Origin: Neurospora tetraspora
Lineage: Eukaryota > Ascomycota > Sordariomycetes > Sordariales > Sordariaceae
Assembly (NCBI RefSeq): GCF_033439725.1
Contig: NW_026944386.1
Span: 1,116,001-1,180,000, forward strand
Direction of reading: 5' to 3'
DNA length: 64,000 nt
The position numbers and the translations under genes are program-made. The notes beneath the pieces were generated by a model. It was not told the DNA's origin and ran no database searches. It worked only from the letters and a program-made list of their open reading frames with translations. Positions 1-10,586 of the stretch are shown here, in pieces; position 1 is the first letter of the stretch, and every line of letters begins with the position of its first letter.

Positions 1-2650
1 ACCATTGAGCTGGACTCTTCACTTCCACCGGCACTTCTGACGCAATGCCCCGCGTCGCCATTGGGGGTTGTTTTCGCGGGGGCGCAAGTTCGCATACCCA
101 AACGGCTCCAGCTATCAGCCATGCGAGGTGAATTGGGCCGGCCTAGCTTTGCCTTTCTCTGATGCCAGCAGGGTCCGGGTTGATGGCGCTTCAAGTGAGT
201 GGCCCGACGACAGCACACCATATGGCTTCTGGCTTCTTGTTGGTGGACGGCAAAACCACACTAGCTACGTCTTCGCATGCTTTGCAAGTCATGCTCCTTC
301 CCCACCTTATCGAGGTACCTTCTGGCTAGAATCACTGTCTGGAAAACCGACTGTGGTTGGGGGACGCGGGATGAAAACGGTTCAAGGAACTGCAGTAGGC
401 GTCAAAGTTCGGTTCGGTCTACATCCCGGACCTCTCGGACGCCTCTTTCCTGACTGGGCTTTATCCTCCGCTGGGCTTCCAAGACATTTAGAAATTCCTA
501 GATAGGACCATTACTTATCTTTGGAAGTCAATGGATGTCTCTTCTAGTAAGGGGGTTTCAGGCCTTCACGTTCTCGTTCTATCACCTTTATTCACAATTC
601 AGATTCTTATGAGAACCTTCGGGCAAGTGCCTCAATGTCTTCTTCGGTTTACCCTTGACCTACATGGGTTGACTGTGTCGTACATGTCACCTCGCGGAGT
701 TGCCTCACAGGACGGACCGGCACACGCATCCGCCCCTGGATCTCTGCAGTTCGTCTGGACCTCCAGGGATAGAGCAATGGAGCGCACCGCTTCTTGTCAA
801 ACTGCGTGGCCTTCTGAATCATACTCATGTCAACTGTCACGGCTGGAGGCTCCCGAAACCTTCCTCGGCATGTCATCTAGGCAAGGCAAAACAGCTTGAA
901 CATCACAGCGTCTGAGACCCGCATAGAGGCTTCACTCCCACGGTCCATATAACGACACAATATCCTACGAGAACAGTTTGTGAGGTTCTTCAAGCAGACC
1001 AGTACCTTCAAGAAAAGCCTGGAAGTTGACTACAATCTCAATATGTACCTGAACTTCTGCAAGGCCCAAAAGACAATGCTGTTCTGTCATTTTTGACCCG
1101 ACGTCAAACACTTGGGTATATATGTCTCGGACATTTCCATCGGGACCCAACTTATGTCACCTATGCTGTCTTGCCCAAGGTTCGGCACAATGCGAGCAAT
1201 GCCCTGTTGGACGTCTCCAACCAATTGCTGTAGGGTCAAGTCAGCCTGAATGGTTGGGGGGTCTCGCCGTTCCAACCAATGGAATTATCCCAATTCTCGG
1301 AATTGAGTTTAGTTTTACAGTAAGGTACTGCTGGCTTTCCCGCTCTCTTATAGGGGAGAAAAGAACGAAGCTAAGGGAACCACAGGCCAAACAGAACGCT
1401 CCTGGAACACTGAAAAGGTACGGATGTCAGGCCAAGAAATCAGATGAGCAAAATGGGAGAAATCCGAATCTCGAGGAAGAGAGGGGGAAAATTATGATGC
1501 AGACATTTTGAACAACACATCGCTCACCCGATTCCCTGCATCACTGCCTTACCCACCTTTTCGCACCCTCCGTTTGAACTCAAACATCGCTCCTACCAAC
1601 GAAAACGGTTCTATAGCTGACGAATCCAACAGCACCTTTGCCATGTGGCTAGCGTTAACGGACGAGCGCGCTTGTTTCGTTCGTCACCAATTCCCAAGTG
1701 GGAAGCTCTCCCAACCTACACAGTGCACCATGTACACGGAAGCGGCTTATGAAGAAGCCGGTGCCTTAGTATTGCTTCCCGACCCGTGTTCCGTACCATG
1801 GTGCAGATCGATTCCAGTTGGCCAGCGCAAGTCTGATACATCTCTCTATGTACAATTTACTCATCCTCACAGAAATGTTTTTTTTGGTAGAATATCAGGC
1901 CCGACACTCACTTTCTATTGCCCACCGGCTTGTCATACACCGTCAACAACTCACGCATTCCTCATACCCGAACTATCCTTGCCTGAATTCTGGCCAGAGC
2001 ACCCCTTGCTTATTACCTACAATGGCTTATGCCTCCGATGCCTGCTTCCTTTTATCGACAACCTGTTGCACACACGCCCCTCCACATGCCCTTGTGCTCC
2101 GTTCTGGACTTGATTATCGATCCTCTAGCTCCCCGTTTATCCCAGCTCGGCCTCCCCGTTGGTGCTTCGTTCGCCCTTTGGATGTCTTTCCGGACCGTCC
2201 TTTGCTTTGTCACTTACATGCGGTGTGAATCTGGAAAAACCTGACAGGATCCTCACTTGATATTCCCTCCATCACTCCGGGTCCACCAATACAAACGGTG
2301 ATAGTTGCCTCTCGGCATATGCATTGCCTTTCTCTGAGCATTCGAAATCCACCTGCAGGCGAATGCGAGCCTTCCTTCATGGTCGAAAGCTTCAGGGATC
2401 ACCCCATCGGCTTTGCCATCCTCATGCTCGTTGGACATATCGCCACGGCAGAAGAGTGGATGACAGGCCAGGCACTATCGAAACTAGTCCATCGTCGTCA
2501 CCACCATCCCCGTCCCTGTCAACCTGATCCTATCTCCTGCCGGTTTACAAGCGGGGTCAAGGAAGGCCTGTCCACGAATAGAGTCACCGACTCTTATCTC
2601 TCGAGATCATGATGGCTCGAAGTTGTCGACAGGGGGGAGGTTGAGAAAGG
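1..2650. other. Gene-poor upstream region
   Basis: No convincing gene is seen. Several open frames of 120-200 codons exist on the plus strand, but none shows a recognisable domain, a good start context or exon joining, and their composition looks like translated non-coding DNA. Base composition is ordinary, so this is not a RIP block. The last few hundred bases are probably the promoter of the KxDL-type gene that starts at 2983. Confidence 0.5.
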
Positions 2651-2657
2651 TATAAAA
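2651..2657 (+). promoter_or_regulatory. TATA box of KxDL-type gene
   Basis: A perfect TATAAAA lies about 330 bases before the start codon at 2983. It is followed by a pyrimidine- and CA-rich stretch (2680-2980) typical of fungal leaders, so transcription probably starts around 2680-2700 and leaves a leader of nearly 300 bases. Confidence 0.55.
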
Positions 2658-2982
2658 GGGGGTTGTTGTTGACCAGAGTAGTTGAGTTTTTCTTTCTCCT
2701 TCTCCATCACATCTTCAGTCTTCAGATCCAGACCCAGAACCTTCTTGAAGACCTTGTTTACACTCAGACACTTTTGGCAACTATCTTGACACTTGGCCTT
2801 GTCTTCCCATTACTTGACTCTTCCCAGTCTAGTTCCTGCATCAATCCACATCCCAATACCCACAAGTCCTCATCCGAACCTGGGGAAACCCCACAAACGC
2901 ACAAGCCGTCATACCTCTTCTTGGTATCCACCACCACAGTGACGTCTTCCGCATTCAGGTCACACATTACACAGTCACAATC

Positions 2983-3695
2983 ATGTCGTTAAACTACTCT
3001 ACCCAGTATCACGCGGCTACTGGCGCGCTTCCCATTCCTTCCGGAAAGGGACAGTACCCCACGTATCCTACCTACTACAACAGCAATGACAGCAACTACT
3101 CCGTCTCTCCTCCTGAGGAATCCGATCCGTCAGTGACTTCCGGATCTGGCATGGGTCATTCCACCTATTCCATTCCCGCCTCTACCTACGCTGGAAGCAG
3201 CCAGGGAGATTACGAGAGCGCGGGATCTGCGAGTGGTATCGATCTGAACGAGTACATGCAAGATCGATTTGCGGATACGTTCTCGCCCATCCCTCTTGAC
3301 CGCTTGACGGTCGAGCAGGCCAAGATGTGAGTTTGTTTCCGGACCGGAGAGGCTGTGTTCTCCTGGACTATTTACTAATCGGATCCACTTTAGCTCTGGC
3401 GGTCTGAACGCAAAGCACCGCGAGGTCCTCGAACTGCAGGCCAAGGCACAAGCACGTCTTGCGAGGACAAGGGCGCGATTTGCCCAGGGGCTTGAAGATG
3501 CCCAGGCGGTGCGGAAAGACCTCGAGTGGACACAGAAGAAAGTGACGTGAGTTTTGATTTCCGAGAATCAGAAAGAAAGAGCGAACTTGGAACTGACTGC
3601 TTCGAAACAGAGCTCTTTCAGCCAAGGCGGCAAAGAAGCACCCCAAGGAGTACAGCAAGGCGCGCGCACGTCACCCCTCTCCGGATGCTTTCTAA
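2983..3695 (+). CDS. KxDL-type coiled-coil protein (BLOC-1/BORC KXD1-like), 193 aa
   Basis: Three exons: 2983-3326, 3394-3546 and 3611-3695, giving 582 nt and 193 residues. Both donors are GTGAGT. Branch-like sequences (TACTAATC, CTGAC) precede the acceptors, and the joins keep one frame. The first ~75 residues are Ser/Tyr/Pro-rich and disordered. Next comes a conserved stretch (SGIDLNEYMQDRF), then a charged helix over about 113-175 ending in RKDLEWTQKKV and KKHPKEY, which resembles the KxDL domain of KXD1 (human form KRDLDSIFRRI...KLARQHPEAF). KXD1 proteins are subunits of BLOC-1/BORC-type complexes that position endosomes and lysosomes. The family call rests on the C-terminal helix only; role in this fungus is inferred. 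A strong TATA box suggests good expression. Confidence 0.8.
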
Positions 3696-5785
3696 ACCAA
3701 TGCGGTCACATTTGCATCTGAAAACTATTTCCCTTCATCTTCTTTTCTTCGGATTCAGCACATAGGGATTATACTTGCACATACCCCTTTTTCATGTTTA
3801 CTTTTTGCACAAAACGGGAAAATGTCCTGGAGGTCTTTTGGAATTCTCAGCCTTGCGGAAGAGATGACGTTGGAAAAACCATATGAGACGCGGCAAATTT
3901 AGCCGCGATATACGCCCAGCGGAGACAGGGAAAAACGGAGTCAGGTTTACGGTTGACGGGGGTGGTCGTTAGGTTGGGCTGGAATGCGTCAAGACGTGCA
4001 GCTTGCGGCGTTTTCCTCGTTCAAACTACACGCCCCCCCTGCTCTTCCCTTACCACGGACCACATCGTTTCGAAAAAATGCCCAGTTTCTTTGATTGGAC
4101 TGTTTTTTTGGGATTTCCTTGGGGGCCTTTTCTTTTCCTGGATATTATATGGGTTGGGTTAGACGCCGCATCCAGGCACCAGGCACACTCACACCCCCCT
4201 CCATTTTCTTGGCTTTCTTTTCACAAAGATGGAGGGTGGGAATCCGGATCCTTGGGAAGGTGACGACGCAGGGGCAAGACACTTGCCGTGGGAGGGGAGA
4301 TCCGAGTCGCTGCAGAACACACAAGCCCGACAGGGCTGCAGGATGTGATGGCTACTGCCGGTGTGGTGGTGGGTGTGTGAGCACGATGGGCGTGGCAGCG
4401 GGAGCGACAGTGACGGTTGCTCTGCCTATTCGTCCAAAATACTCGGAAAACGACTCCGAGACCCGCGAGGAGCTCCACACACCCACTGCTACCGGCCTGA
4501 CACCCTCCTCTGTCCGTTATCCTGGGCGGCTTGTCAGCTTCTTGGCTTGATCTGGCACGTGTCTGGGGACCGTTCGGCATAAGGAAAACGGACCACCCAG
4601 TCCCCAGATACGGACGGACAGTGTGGACAGAAGTGCCGGCTGACTGGGTACCTATGTTCCCTCTGACAGTGGGGGGGACTATTGCCCCTTGAGGCTAAGC
4701 TCCATAGAGTAGATGTTGGTGCTGCTCGGGTGAGGCAGTGGGGTGATGGGTGGTTGGTGGATGGTGGATGGCTCATGGCTCTTCTGTATCTAGCCGGGTT
4801 TGCCTGTACCAGACAGGCAATGGGGTAGGATTCGTGGAATTTGTGGCTTGATCTTCTCTTTGGATATAGTATCTCGGGTCTTGGCTAGGCGTTTTTGAGG
4901 TAGTCTTCTTCATATGTTGATTTTGGTAGTTAAAAGATCTTTTTGTCTTGAGGTGGGTGTCGTGACGTGACCTGTGACCGTGTATTTTGTAGGAAAGTGT
5001 CCGGGTCCGGGTAGGGAGAGCACTTGGCCGAGTGGTCTATAGATGACTCTCCCCTGGATGAATGATAATGATGGGTGATGTGTGAAGGTGGATAGGCAAG
5101 TGCGAGAGTACCTTAAGGTAGGGAAAGTAAAAGTAACAGGAAGTAGACATGACCTTGACAAAGGAAAACTCATGATGGATAGTCTCATGTGATGCGACCA
5201 CACATACCCTTAGGTAGTGTAGGTAAGTGAGTGAAGTGTTGTACAACATAGAGACACCATTCATCACCCACCCATGGACTACCCCGACTCAGATGACATC
5301 CATCAGACATCCCACAGGAGCTGGGTAGGCACCAGACAAACTAGATACCATCCACAGGAAGGGGGTATTGAGAAGTGAATGACCAATGCGGATGTTGAGG
5401 AGGGAACATAAGAACAACACGACTTGTTGAATAAAGAACTAGGGTATCAAACCAACCGATTAACTGACAGATGGAACTGGTATGGCTCTGACCACCACTG
5501 CCATGGCAATCATAAACATTGCCAGCAGGCAGAGCAGCAGCATGAGCAGCAGCGGAGCCACACATCGACCGTCGGCGCGCGCACTCCAAGCTTCACCTTC
5601 AGCTTCAGCTTCAACCCCTGCTTGGACTTTCGATACTGATATCGGCGTCTCCTCCTGTATCACCATCACCACCATCGTCACCATCGCCATCATCGTCACC
5701 ATCCACATTGCATCATGTCGGTGCACCAGAAGTGATGAAGGGCCTTCACCTCCACATAAGGCCCCTGCTGTACAGTAGGTACAGC
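3696..5785. other. 2.1-kb intergenic region between convergent genes
   Basis: Holds the 3' ends of the KxDL-type gene (+) and the RGG-rich gene (-). Near 5655-5712 there is a CAC/CAT/CGT-rich trinucleotide-like stretch. No RNA gene or transposon end was recognised. Open frames here overlap on both strands and look spurious. Confidence 0.5.
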
Positions 5786-6601
5786 TTATACGACCGGCTG
5801 ACCCTCCTGCTGAGAACCAGAAGCCCCAGACCCAGACCCAGACCCGAGCCCTCCACGACGGCCACCGCCTCCGCCACCTCCAGACCGACTAGGTAGCCAG
5901 CTCCCCACGGCTTCCATCCCGCGCTGCTGCTCCAATCGCTCCCAGGGGTTCTCGTTGCTTGATGGGTCGTAGTAATCGGTGTACCAAGGTTTCGAGGGGT
6001 CGCCGCGTCCGTGACCGTGACCGCCATGTCCACCCCTACCGCCGACGCCGACGCCGACGCCGCCGCGACCACCTCGTCCGCCGTGGCCACTGTGGCCACC
6101 TCTTTGGTTGTGAAGGTTGTTGTTGTTGAAGCCGTGATTCGACACTTGGATTTGCGGTGGTTTGGGTGGTAGAGATGGGTTGATTGGAAGCGTGATGGTG
6201 GTGGTAGTCGATGAAGCCTCGGCAGCGGGATTTTCGTCGTTGTCGTTGTCGTTGTCGTCGATGTCGAGGTTGATCTCGTTCTCATCCCCAACATTGTCTT
6301 CCTTCTCACTCTTGGAAGCAAAAACCCTCCGTTGAACAGGGACGTCATTCGCCCCCGTACCCTGTGGTGTCGGACCGACGTAGGCGTCGACGCGGGAGTT
6401 GTAGCGCCGTTTCTTAGAGGGACGTCCGTTAGGATCAGCAGCAGAGGTTTCGTCGGCATCGGAGTCTCCGGCAAGGGGAGCTTGTTGGCCGAAGGAGGAG
6501 AAACCCATTGCTGCGGCCATGGCGGCTGCTTCCGCCTCTACGTCGGCGAAGATTTCATCGTCGTTGGTGTTGGTGGTGTTGTCGGAGGGTGGTTGAGTCA
6601 T
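5786..6601 (-). CDS. Glycine/RGG-rich nuclear-type hypothetical protein, 271 aa
   Basis: Single exon. The order is: an acidic, alanine-rich N-terminus (DDEIFADVEAEAAAMAAAMG); a basic nuclear-localisation-like patch at about 60-68 (RPSKKRRYNSR); an Asp/Asn run at about 113-123; a Pro/Thr linker; a glycine/histidine/RGG-rich block at about 166-200; a short well-ordered segment at about 201-225 (KPWYTDYYDPSSNENPWERL); and a second Gly/Ser-rich tail. The KPWYTDYYDPSS...NPWE segment looks like the conserved core, and I have a general impression of it from other fungal hypothetical proteins. RGG repeats usually bind RNA and are targets of arginine methylation, so an RNA-binding role is an inference. 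I do not recognise a named family. The gene is divergent from the lipocalin-like gene at 7784. Confidence 0.75.
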   Translation of the reverse strand: MTQPPSDNTTNTNDDEIFADVEAEAAAMAAAMGFSSFGQQAPLAGDSDADETSAADPNGRPSKKRRYNSRVDAYVGPTPQGTGANDVPVQRRVFASKSEKEDNVGDENEINLDIDDNDNDNDENPAAEASSTTTTITLPINPSLPPKPPQIQVSNHGFNNNNLHNQRGGHSGHGGRGGRGGVGVGVGGRGGHGGHGHGRGDPSKPWYTDYYDPSSNENPWERLEQQRGMEAVGSWLPSRSGGGGGGGRRGGLGSGSGSGASGSQQEGQPVV

Positions 6602-6691
6602 TTTGGTGGTTGGAATTCGGGTGAGGTGAGTTGGTCAGTGGTGGGGTGGGGGTGCGGCGGGTGGATGGAGTGAGATGGGGGTGTTGATGAT

Positions 6692-6730
6692 GAGGTTGAG
6701 GTCGAGGTTGAGGTTGAGGTTGAGGTTGAG
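6692..6730 (+). repeat. (GAGGTT)n hexamer repeat
   Basis: About six and a half near-perfect copies of GAGGTT, with one GAGGTC variant. They lie 90-130 bases upstream of the RGG-rich gene's start codon, so on its mRNA sense strand they read (AACCTC)n, probably in the leader or core promoter. Confidence 0.85.
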
Positions 6731-7672
6731 TTGCTGTACGCAATTTTGAGAACCTGTCAAAATCTGAGCGCAATGTTTCCGGTCAGGGTGATTCGAATTC
6801 GAAGTTCTGTATAACACTTTGTACGATGTTAAATCGCCACTTCCTTTTCACCCTTGGTTTGTCATTGATTGTCCCCTGTGAACGAGTGGAAGAAGTCGAT
6901 GTGAAGTCGAAAATGACCAAGCCCCAACGCGCGCCAAGAAGATCAAGAACTACCTCTACAGATCAAAAGGTGGAGTCAAGACATGTCGTTGAATCAGCCT
7001 TGTGGGGCCCCACTCGTTCCCCGCTAAAAGCCTAAAACAGAACAGCCGCACACAGTGGATTGGGTGGATGCGTGCGCTAAGGCCGAATTGGGTACCTCGA
7101 TGAATGGAACCCTTGTCTCGGAATGTCACCCTCCCGATTGGAGTTTTGTCACTTTTCAACTGCTGATCTTTTTCTGGACTTGACTGTGATCAAATCCTAC
7201 GGTATGACATCTTACCTGAACCGCTCTTGACGATGCGGTTAAAGATCACCTTGTCGGTGAGATATGACAGGACGGGAAGAGTGTTGAAAACAAGAAAAGG
7301 GTGACCGGTAGGACGGCTGACCCGATACATAGCACTGGCCTCCATGACTTCTTCGGTCAAAGCTGAAGTGTCTGGGTTTGACGCGGGCAAGACGCCAGGA
7401 CGACTATCAGTTGGAAGTTTTCTTGATTCCAATTCTTATGTCGAAAATCCCATGAGATCTCCAGTCACCGTTTCCATCTGATAAATGGTCTATACCCTGG
7501 AGGATGCTGAGATATCCAGACCAAGGCAGGGGACTCAAGCATCCCTGTGTTTCCAGTGAACCAATCGGTAGTAGCGTACCATTTCACACTGTTTCAGCTG
7601 ACCCGACCCAACATCATCAAGACATCAAACCTCTTCCACCCTTGAACTTCACTCTCATCCCAGAATCGCACA
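6731..7672. other. Divergent intergenic region
   Basis: Shared upstream region of the RGG-rich gene (-) and the lipocalin-like gene (+). No further gene, RNA or element was recognised. Confidence 0.45.
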
Positions 7673-7678
7673 TATATA
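7673..7678 (+). promoter_or_regulatory. TATA-like box of lipocalin-like gene
   Basis: TATATA within the sequence CACATATATAGGACC, about 110 bases before the start codon at 7784 and followed by a CA-rich leader. The position is suitable for a short-leader promoter; no experimental support can be seen. Confidence 0.4.
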
Positions 7679-7783
7679 GGACCAGCCCGTTTCATCCATC
7701 AGTTCTGCTCATTATATCAACCTTCAACAACAATAATCAAGTTTGTCATCTTAACCATCGACCATCGCCTCATCAACCAAACC

Positions 7784-8461
7784 ATGGCCACCACACCGCC
7801 CACCACCTCTTCCGGCATGAAAGTCACCCTCCGCCTCCCCTACAAATACTCCCACCCCTCTCGCTCCTCCCCACCCCCACAAACCATCCCCTTCCCACCC
7901 CTCGACTTCCTCCACCGCACCTGGTCCGTAACCCACTCCACCCTCTCCATGTGGCGCTCCGCCCGCAACGTGCGCATCACCTACAAACCTTTGTCTCCCA
8001 CCACCTCAGACGGCCGTCCACGCCTAGACGACCTAGTCGAATACGAATCCCTCTCCGGTTCAGGGGGCGTCAAGACCGTCGCGGGAATCGACACAGGCAA
8101 CTGGGACTTGGCAAATATCAAAGATGACACTACCAGTTGGGACTGGCGCGGGTCGGGGTGGTTGTTTTTTGTGAGCAGTCATTGGGAGGTGTTGGGGTGG
8201 GGGGAGAGAAAAAATGAGGAGACGGGGGAGGTACAGGAGAGGTGGGTGGTTACGTGGTTTGCGCCGACGCTGTTTACGAAGGAAGGGGTGGATGTTTATA
8301 GTGATCGGAAGGAAGGGGGGAGTAAGGAGCTGGTGGAGGAGATTTTGGGGAGTTTGAACGAGATGCTGGAGGAGGGTGGGGAGGGAACGAAGAGTTTGAG
8401 GGAGATGGTGGAGAGGGATATGAGGGAGGTGGCGATTAGTTTGCCTTGGAAGGAGAGGTGA
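7784..8461 (+). CDS. Lipocalin/calycin-like conserved fungal protein, 225 aa
   Basis: Single exon with a good start context (ACCATGGCC). The protein opens with a short Thr/Pro/Ser stretch, then KVTLRLPY, a conserved core PLDFLHRTWSVTHSTLSMW (about 43-60), RNVRITYKPL, LDDLVEYESL, then a Trp-rich GNWDL...WDWRGSGWLFFVSSHWEVLGWGE (about 105-145). It ends in WVVTWFAPTLFT and a charged helix. Alternating short beta strands with a conserved Trp near the start are typical of the calycin fold, and unnamed fungal proteins of this pattern are common. Ligand and pathway are unknown. No signal peptide is visible, so it is probably cytosolic. Its 3' end converges on the LENG1-like gene with only about 157 bases between the stops. 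Confidence 0.8.
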   Translation: MATTPPTTSSGMKVTLRLPYKYSHPSRSSPPPQTIPFPPLDFLHRTWSVTHSTLSMWRSARNVRITYKPLSPTTSDGRPRLDDLVEYESLSGSGGVKTVAGIDTGNWDLANIKDDTTSWDWRGSGWLFFVSSHWEVLGWGERKNEETGEVQERWVVTWFAPTLFTKEGVDVYSDRKEGGSKELVEEILGSLNEMLEEGGEGTKSLREMVERDMREVAISLPWKER

Positions 8462-8617
8462 TGGGATGGGTGGGATTGGGATACAGTGTTTGGGCATTGG
8501 TGTTTGGTTGGGAGGTAATGGATAATATTTGTCTTGGGTATCTTGTTCACTATTTACCTAATGTTGACGCTAGGGTTTTATGTTCCAAACGTTGGAAATT
8601 GGAAAAAGATGAGGATG

Positions 8618-9917
8618 TTATGTGCGATCACCTCTTCCATGTCTTGGCTTGTCCTTGTCACCCGGCCTTTCTGATCGGTGATGATGTTGATGATGATCAT
8701 GCTTACCATCATGACCATCGCGATCTCTGTGGTTGCGATGCTCGCGGTCGTCCCGCTCCTTGCTAGACCGTCTATGGTGCCTGTCACGAGAGTGATCTCT
8801 TCTCCTTTCCCTGTCTCTTTCACGCTCACGACTTCGTTCTCCGTCGCAGTTTCTCTCCCTTTCCTCATGATGGCGACCCCGTTCACGATCTCTGTCGCGG
8901 TCATGGCGACGCTCACGGTGGCGGTCTCTATCTCGCGATCGGTCTCGGTGATGGTCTCGTTCCCGCCTTTCTGACCGAGACCACCTCCCGCGGTCAGACT
9001 CGTCACCAGGCTCCCTACTATCATGTCTTTCCCTGCGGTGTTCTGTTCGCCTTCTCTTCTCCCGTCGCCGCTCTTCCTTCCGCAGATCCTTCAGTTCTCT
9101 TTCCCTCTCCTCATTCTCCCGCTCCCGTTCCTTATTAAGATCGCGCACCATCTTGGCACCCCTCTTCATCATCGCAAGCGGATCACTGGCACTCAGTCTT
9201 TCCACCTCACGAGCCTTCCGTCCTGGATCCTCCTTTCCGAACACGTTCTTGGATGGAACCAACGCAGCAACGTCCCCATCTGGTGTCGCATACCAGGGGC
9301 CGTTCTTCGCTAGCAAGCCTTCCGCATCCCTGCCCGCCGCGCTGGTAAAGCGTACCTGATGCTGCTCCGCCTCCTCACGCTTTTTCTTTGATGCTTCTGT
9401 CTCTGTTTTCTCGTCCTTTTCTGCCAGCTTCAGCTCCTCTTCAGCAAACAACGTGATATGACCCCTGCTATCGACCAGCGATGCAGTGGTGATGGAAGTC
9501 GACTTCACTGGGCCAGACAGCTCCCTGGCCGCACTTTCCCCTGCCGTGGCACGTTCTCGCGCTACCCTCATTTCATAATCGGTGTCATCTTCGCCTGCAC
9601 GCTTGCGTTTGCGTCCTTCCGTCAGAGGGTCACGTTCACGATGACGGCGCCCATGATTGCTGGAATCTGCTGCTGGCGGTTCCTCAAGTGGCGGCGGGAC
9701 TTCACCGCGGAGAATGGCTAGACGACGTTCCGCGTCGACCTGTTGCATGCGTTGCTCTTCAGCTTCCTCGCGAGCACGGGCCTCGGCCTCGTCACGGCGG
9801 ACGCGGGCGACGTTGTCTGTGTTGTAGACATTCCATGATTTTTTGCCGAGCAGGTGGCTGTGATGTTGTTAGTACAGTTTCGCACGTCCAAGAGCAGGAC
9901 GTTACTCACAGAGGCAT
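8618..9917 (-). CDS. LENG1-like Cir_N-domain protein, RS/RD-rich (splicing-associated), 415 aa
   Basis: Two exons: 9910-9917 (only 8 nt, carrying the start codon) and 8618-9857. The donor GTGAGT, the branch-like CTAAC and the CAG acceptor are all present, and joining gives 1,248 nt in one frame. The resulting N-terminus, MPLHLLGKKSWNVYNTDNVA followed by RVRRDEAEAR, matches the Cir_N start of human LENG1 ([20 protein letters not shown]). The middle (about 165-235) carries the conserved NGPWYATP and a SASDPLAMMKRGAKM segment. From about residue 244 the protein is an almost unbroken Arg/Glu/Asp/His low-complexity tail, as in spliceosome-associated proteins. Without the micro-exon the protein would lose its diagnostic domain. 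A nuclear role in mRNA processing is inferred from the family. It shares a 670-base bidirectional upstream region with sec18. Confidence 0.85.
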
Positions 9918-10586
9918 ATCGATATTCACATATAATGAAACGGTTCTCTCTCTTTTTATGTGAGGGATGTTGACGGCGACGGCACATTGGTAGAAGTACC
10001 TTTCATCTGACAATTGCTGGTACCCGCCCAGCCGGCCAACACGTGCCCCGCTCTTTGACGTACATTGATCAGGGGCGAGTCTGGCCGCCAGGGGACAAGG
10101 TCCGGGGACCCACTGAATTAGCGCTTCCAGTACCTGAGGCAGGGGTGCTATTACAAGTAATTTGACCGTATGCGCATCAAAATACCCGCTGTCAACCGTA
10201 TATCTTGTACAAGGTCAGTGGGACACAGCTGAAACCACGCAATGACAGCGGGAGCTCGCCTTCCCTTTGACACAACAGCCCAGACGTCCCCTCTCAACAA
10301 AACACCGAACTGAAGCTCAATCGCAGGATCAGGCTCATTACCATATAGATTGTTTTGCTTTGCATAAACATACATCTCGCCATACACCACCATCTTTGCC
10401 ATCTGCGAAAGTACACGTCGATTCAAAGCAATCAATCGCCGAACCAACATACCAACGTGTCTACTTGCGGCGAACCCACTCCGACGACAACTATAGATAC
10501 ACCACCAAGGGCGACTGGTTCTCCCGATTTACACGCCCATCCTACTCCTCGATACTCGTAACTTATAATCTACACAACAAGTCACC
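9918..10586. promoter_or_regulatory. Bidirectional promoter region, LENG1-like / sec18
   Basis: These 669 bases separate the divergent start codons of the LENG1-like gene (-) and sec18 (+). The last ~300 bases are CA-rich with short upstream open frames, as expected for the sec18 leader. No clear TATA box was identified. Confidence 0.5.

Noticed and set aside
68-505. 145-codon open frame at the left edge
   Set aside because: No domain, odd composition, no support from context; reads like translated non-coding DNA.
965-1320. Possible gene relic with short coding-like segments
   Set aside because: Fragments read plausibly for a few dozen codons but match no family I recognise, and frames do not connect.
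1508-2113. 201-codon open frame
   Set aside because: Overlaps other frames, Pro/Cys/Thr-rich without a domain or good start context.
5746-6474. 242-codon frame overlapping the RGG-rich gene
   Set aside because: Other reading frame of the same repeats; Thr/Arg-rich nonsense composition.
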